Below, one piece after another: positions 61,329-64,000 of a DNA stretch of 64,000 nt. The notes under the pieces are model-generated. The model was not told the origin of the DNA. It saw only the letters and a list, made by a program, of their open reading frames with translations, and searched no databases. The DNA is from Luteimonas rhizosphaericola (lineage in GTDB: Bacteria > Pseudomonadota > Gammaproteobacteria > Xanthomonadales > Xanthomonadaceae): contig NZ_JARXRN010000028.1 of assembly GCF_029888045.1 (NCBI RefSeq), positions 453,678 to 517,677 of the forward strand. Direction: 5' to 3'. The position numbers and the translations under genes are program-made. Position 1 is the stretch's first letter, and the number at the start of each line of letters is the position of its first letter.

Positions 61329-62116
61329 GCCGTTCGCTATTCGAGGATTACCGTAACAGCTTGCGACATCCGGAGTTCTGGGCGTATTCCAGCTGGCTCG
61401 ACATCGCGACACGGCACCGGCGGACACGGCTCGGCTTCCTGTGGTTCCTTGTGCCGACGATCGCCTTCCTGCTGGTGCTGGGCAACGTCTATTCCCAGCT
61501 GATGGGCTACCCGCGCGAGGAATACCTGCCGTACCTGGGCGTGGGATTCGTGGTATGGCGGTTCATGCTCCAGATCGTGAACGAGGCTGTGGCCGCGATG
61601 ACCTCGCACAAGGCGTTCATCATGGACGGCCGTACACGGCTGACCGATTTCGTGCTCCGCTCCTTCGCGAAGGCCGCGTACATGCTGCTGTTCGGCATGA
61701 TCGTCGTGATGGGCATCCTGATGTGGTCTCCATCGATGCATGTGTACAACGTGCTGACGCTGGTGGCGACCTTGCCGATCCTGCTGCTCAACCTGTCCTG
61801 GATCGCCGTCTGCCTGGCCTTGCTGGGCGCCAGGTTCCGCGACATGCACGAGATCATGGGCACGATCCTCATCGTCGCTTTCCTGATCACACCTGTCCTC
61901 TGGACCGTTGAGCGTTTCCCTCCCGACACGCTGCGCGGCACCCTCGTGCGCCTCAACCCCGCCTTCCACATGATCGACGTGGTCCGCGCCCCGGTTCTGG
62001 GGCAGATGCCCGAAGCGACGTCGTTCGTGTTCGTGGGTGTCCTCGCGCTGGTGGGGTGGCCGGTCGCAGCGCTGCTGTACCGCCGCTATGCCCGTTTCGT
62101 TCCGATCTGGGTCTGA
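61325..62116 (+). CDS. wzm: Polysaccharide ABC-transporter permease (Wzm-like)
   Basis: The 263-residue membrane protein has six hydrophobic helices and the ABC-2 pattern: an N-terminal amphipathic helix, YLGVGFVVWRFMLQIVNEAV, LVATLPILLLNLSWIAVCLALLGARFRDM and ITPVLWTVERFP, followed by LNPAFHMIDVVRAPVLG. This family exports O-antigen or other undecaprenyl-linked glycans. It overlaps metB by four bases, and the ATPase gene starts two bases after its stop. The drop in GC here marks the start of the polysaccharide locus. Confidence 0.92.
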   Translation: MSRSLFEDYRNSLRHPEFWAYSSWLDIATRHRRTRLGFLWFLVPTIAFLLVLGNVYSQLMGYPREEYLPYLGVGFVVWRFMLQIVNEAVAAMTSHKAFIMDGRTRLTDFVLRSFAKAAYMLLFGMIVVMGILMWSPSMHVYNVLTLVATLPILLLNLSWIAVCLALLGARFRDMHEIMGTILIVAFLITPVLWTVERFPPDTLRGTLVRLNPAFHMIDVVRAPVLGQMPEATSFVFVGVLALVGWPVAALLYRRYARFVPIWV

Positions 62117-62118
62117 CG

Positions 62119-62898
62119 ATGAGCAGCCACATCATCGCGAGCGACCTGGGGCTCGACATTCCCCATTTCCTGCAGGACGTGCCGATCCAGCAGTCGCTGT
62201 ACACGACGCTGGTGCGGGCGCCGTTCACCCGTCCCCGGCGCGAATACAGGACGCTCCTGTCCGGTCTCAGTTTCGAGATCCGGCAGGGGGAGCGCGTCGC
62301 GATCCTCGGGCGCAACGGCGCGGGGAAGACGACGCTGCTCCGGGTCCTGACGGGCGCTTTCGAACCGACGCACGGCTCGCTCGACATCCAGGGCTCCCGG
62401 CAGGCATTGCTCAACCTGGGCCTGGGCTTCAACTCCGAGGCGACGGTGCAGGAGAACATCTACCTGCGTGCCATCGCGATGGGAATGCGCGGCGCCGAGA
62501 TCCGCGACGTGGTCGTGCCGGTACTCGAATTCTCCGAACTGGCGGACGTCGCCAACCACCGGCTGGCGACGCTGTCGTCCGGCCAGCGCATGCGGCTTGG
62601 ATTCGCGATCTCGACCGCGGTCCAGCACGACATCATGCTGCTGGACGAATGGATCGGCGCCGGCGACGCGGGATTCGTGGAGAAGGCGAAGCAACGCATG
62701 ACCAGCCGGGTGGACGGGAGCAAGATCGTGGTGCTCGCCAGCCACAATTTCCCCCTGCTGCGCAAGGTGTGCACCCGCGGCATCGTCATCGATCACGGCC
62801 GCATGGTGTATGCCGGCGAGATCGAGGACTCGATCAAGGAATACAAGAAGATCTACCAGGTCGACCCTGTGTATATCGCCAACAAGACGGGCCAATGA
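62119..62898 (+). CDS. wzt: Polysaccharide ABC-transporter ATPase (Wzt-like)
   Basis: The 259-residue protein has Walker A LGRNGAGKTTLLRVL, the Q-loop/INGRGSY-type signature LSSGQRMRLGFAI and Walker B IMLLDEWIGAGDAGF with the DEW variant typical of glycan exporters. It lacks the C-terminal carbohydrate-binding domain of O-antigen Wzt proteins, so it resembles KpsT/TagH-type ATPases. ATG at 62119 is two bases after the wzm stop; upstream frames lie inside wzm. Together with Wzm it forms the exporter. Confidence 0.92.
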   Translation: MSSHIIASDLGLDIPHFLQDVPIQQSLYTTLVRAPFTRPRREYRTLLSGLSFEIRQGERVAILGRNGAGKTTLLRVLTGAFEPTHGSLDIQGSRQALLNLGLGFNSEATVQENIYLRAIAMGMRGAEIRDVVVPVLEFSELADVANHRLATLSSGQRMRLGFAISTAVQHDIMLLDEWIGAGDAGFVEKAKQRMTSRVDGSKIVVLASHNFPLLRKVCTRGIVIDHGRMVYAGEIEDSIKEYKKIYQVDPVYIANKTGQ

Positions 62899-62920
62899 CA
62901 GTCAAGGAGTTCCCCAGTTC

Positions 62921-64000
62921 ATGACTCTAGGCAAGAAGCGGATCCTCTGCGTCGCCGGAACCCGGCCGGAGGCCATCAAGATGGCGCCGGTCATCCTCGC
63001 GTTGCGGGAGGCGCCATGGGCGGAGGTACGCGTGCTGGCCACCGCGCAGCACCGGCAGATGCTCGACCAGGTGATGCAGGTGTTCGGGATCAGCCCCGAC
63101 ATTGACCTGGACATCATGCGTCCCAATCAGTCGTTGCCGGAGCTGACGGCCCGGCTGCTGGCCGAACTCGACACCGTGCTGGCGAGCGAGCAGCCCGACG
63201 TGGTGCTGGTGCAGGGCGACACGACCACAGTCATGGCGACCGCGATGGCGGCATTCTATCGCCGCATCGACGTCGGCCACGTCGAGGCGGGCCTGCGGAC
63301 GGGGGACCTCCAGAATCCGTTCCCCGAGGAGATGAACCGCGTGGTGGCCGGACGCCTCTCGCGCTGGCACTTCGCGCCAACGGAGGGCTCGCGGCAGAAC
63401 CTGCTGCGGGAAGGGTTCGATCCGACGGCGATCCACGTCACCGGGAACACGGTGATCGATGCGCTGAAGAACGTCGTGGCGCGGGATCTTCCGCGACCGG
63501 AGGGCATCGATCCCGGGAAGCGGCTGGTGCTGGTGACCGCGCATCGCCGCGAAAACTTCGGTGAGCCGTTCCGGGAAGTGTGTCGCGCGGTGCGGGAGAT
63601 CGCCGACCGGCACGAGGACATCAACATCCTGTATCCGGTGCATCCGAATCCGAACGTCCACGACGTGGCGCATGCGACCTTGGGCGACCATCCGCGCATC
63701 CGTCTCTGCAGCCCGCTGGACTACCTTCCGTTCGTTTCCGCGATGAAGCACGCCGACCTCGTGCTCACCGACTCCGGCGGAGTGCAGGAGGAGGCGCCGG
63801 CGCTGGCCAAGCCCGTGCTGGTGATGCGCCGGGAGACCGAGCGTCCCGAGGCGGTGGCGGAAGGCGTCGTGAAGCTGGTCGGGACGGATTTCGACTCGAT
63901 CGTCGGCGAAGCGGACCGGCTGCTTCGCGATCCCGATGCGTACCGGGCGATGGCCAAGGGCGTCTCGCCGTACGGCGACGGCCTCGCGGCATCGCGGATC
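62921..64000 (+). CDS. wecB: UDP-N-acetylglucosamine 2-epimerase (partial at window end)
   Basis: This gene runs off the right edge, so only 360 residues are seen. It makes UDP-ManNAc from UDP-GlcNAc for surface glycans. Family motifs are GTRPEAIKMAPVILAL, GDTTTVMA, HVEAGLRTGDLQNPFPEE, TAHRRENFGEPF, VHPNPNVHD and DSGGVQEEAP. The ATG at 62921 has AAGGAG about 16 bases upstream inside the Wzt stop region; spacing is long but no better start exists. It follows Wzt by 22 bases, in the same operon. Truncation is from the window end, not a mutation. Confidence 0.92.
   Translation, partial: MTLGKKRILCVAGTRPEAIKMAPVILALREAPWAEVRVLATAQHRQMLDQVMQVFGISPDIDLDIMRPNQSLPELTARLLAELDTVLASEQPDVVLVQGDTTTVMATAMAAFYRRIDVGHVEAGLRTGDLQNPFPEEMNRVVAGRLSRWHFAPTEGSRQNLLREGFDPTAIHVTGNTVIDALKNVVARDLPRPEGIDPGKRLVLVTAHRRENFGEPFREVCRAVREIADRHEDINILYPVHPNPNVHDVAHATLGDHPRIRLCSPLDYLPFVSAMKHADLVLTDSGGVQEEAPALAKPVLVMRRETERPEAVAEGVVKLVGTDFDSIVGEADRLLRDPDAYRAMAKGVSPYGDGLAASRI

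Noticed and set aside
1-64000. CRISPR arrays, insertion sequences, phage genes and origin boxes
   Set aside because: I found no regularly spaced repeats, no transposase or integrase motifs, and no cluster of DnaA-type boxes.

Overview
The window is 64 kb of very GC-rich chromosome, almost wall-to-wall coding, with the look of a Xanthomonadaceae gammaproteobacterium (Lysobacter/Luteimonas/Xanthomonas type). The pointers are a Clp-type Crp/Fnr regulator next to speD and coq7, a cystathionine synthase/metB pair running straight into an O-antigen ABC transporter (the classic position of the Xanthomonas LPS cluster), a PilU twitching ATPase, and many TAnAAT -10 boxes placed very near start codons. 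This assignment is inferred from gene content; no 16S gene is present. There is no rRNA, CRISPR array, insertion sequence or prophage. About 65 protein genes and two tRNAs can be supported.

Layout. 0-9.4 kb: birA-coaX-SPOR protein, tRNA-Thr, arginase, an entericidin-like lipoprotein, a CsbD-like protein, a secreted unknown, trpS with an extra C-terminal module, an MBL hydrolase and two VOC proteins. 9.4-13.1 kb (minus strand): E1-alpha, E1-beta and E2 of a 2-oxoacid dehydrogenase. 13.3-16.9 kb: a 1190-residue secreted multidomain nuclease. 17-28 kb: kynA, a Nudix hydrolase, an AbgT carrier, two MFS carriers, a MarR regulator divergent from hpd, then hmgA, a lipoprotein and a Ca/Na-type exchanger. 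28-34 kb (minus): a complete six-gene Mrp/Pha multisubunit cation/proton antiporter with fused A+B subunits. 34-40 kb: an SDR enzyme, purC-DUF962-EamA, a J-domain membrane protein, rpe and a YegS-type lipid kinase.

40-48 kb is the tryptophan region: a candidate trp leader peptide, trpE, then three translationally coupled genes that do not belong to tryptophan synthesis (alpha/beta hydrolase-like, CDP-glycerol-transferase-like, polysaccharide pyruvyl-transferase-like), then trpG, trpD, a small monooxygenase, trpC and a HAD phosphatase. This three-gene cassette inside the trp operon is the most unusual feature here. 48.5-55.7 kb: GNAT, clp, speD, coq7, rplM-rpsI, tRNA-Gln, a 2OG-Fe dioxygenase, and the fumarylacetoacetate hydrolase and maleylacetoacetate isomerase that complete the tyrosine/homogentisate pathway begun by hpd and hmgA. 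55.7-61.3 kb: pilU, a DUF4398 lipoprotein with a coiled-coil partner, a YdcH protein, and transsulfuration genes (cbs-type and metB). 61.3-64 kb: the start of a surface-polysaccharide locus (Wzm, Wzt and a truncated wecB that runs off the end).

Functionally the window joins aromatic amino-acid synthesis (trpEGDC) and breakdown (kynA; hpd-hmgA-fah-maiA), cofactor and central metabolism (biotin, CoA, ubiquinone, polyamines, pentose phosphate, purines), ion homeostasis, and export and modification of cell-surface glycans.
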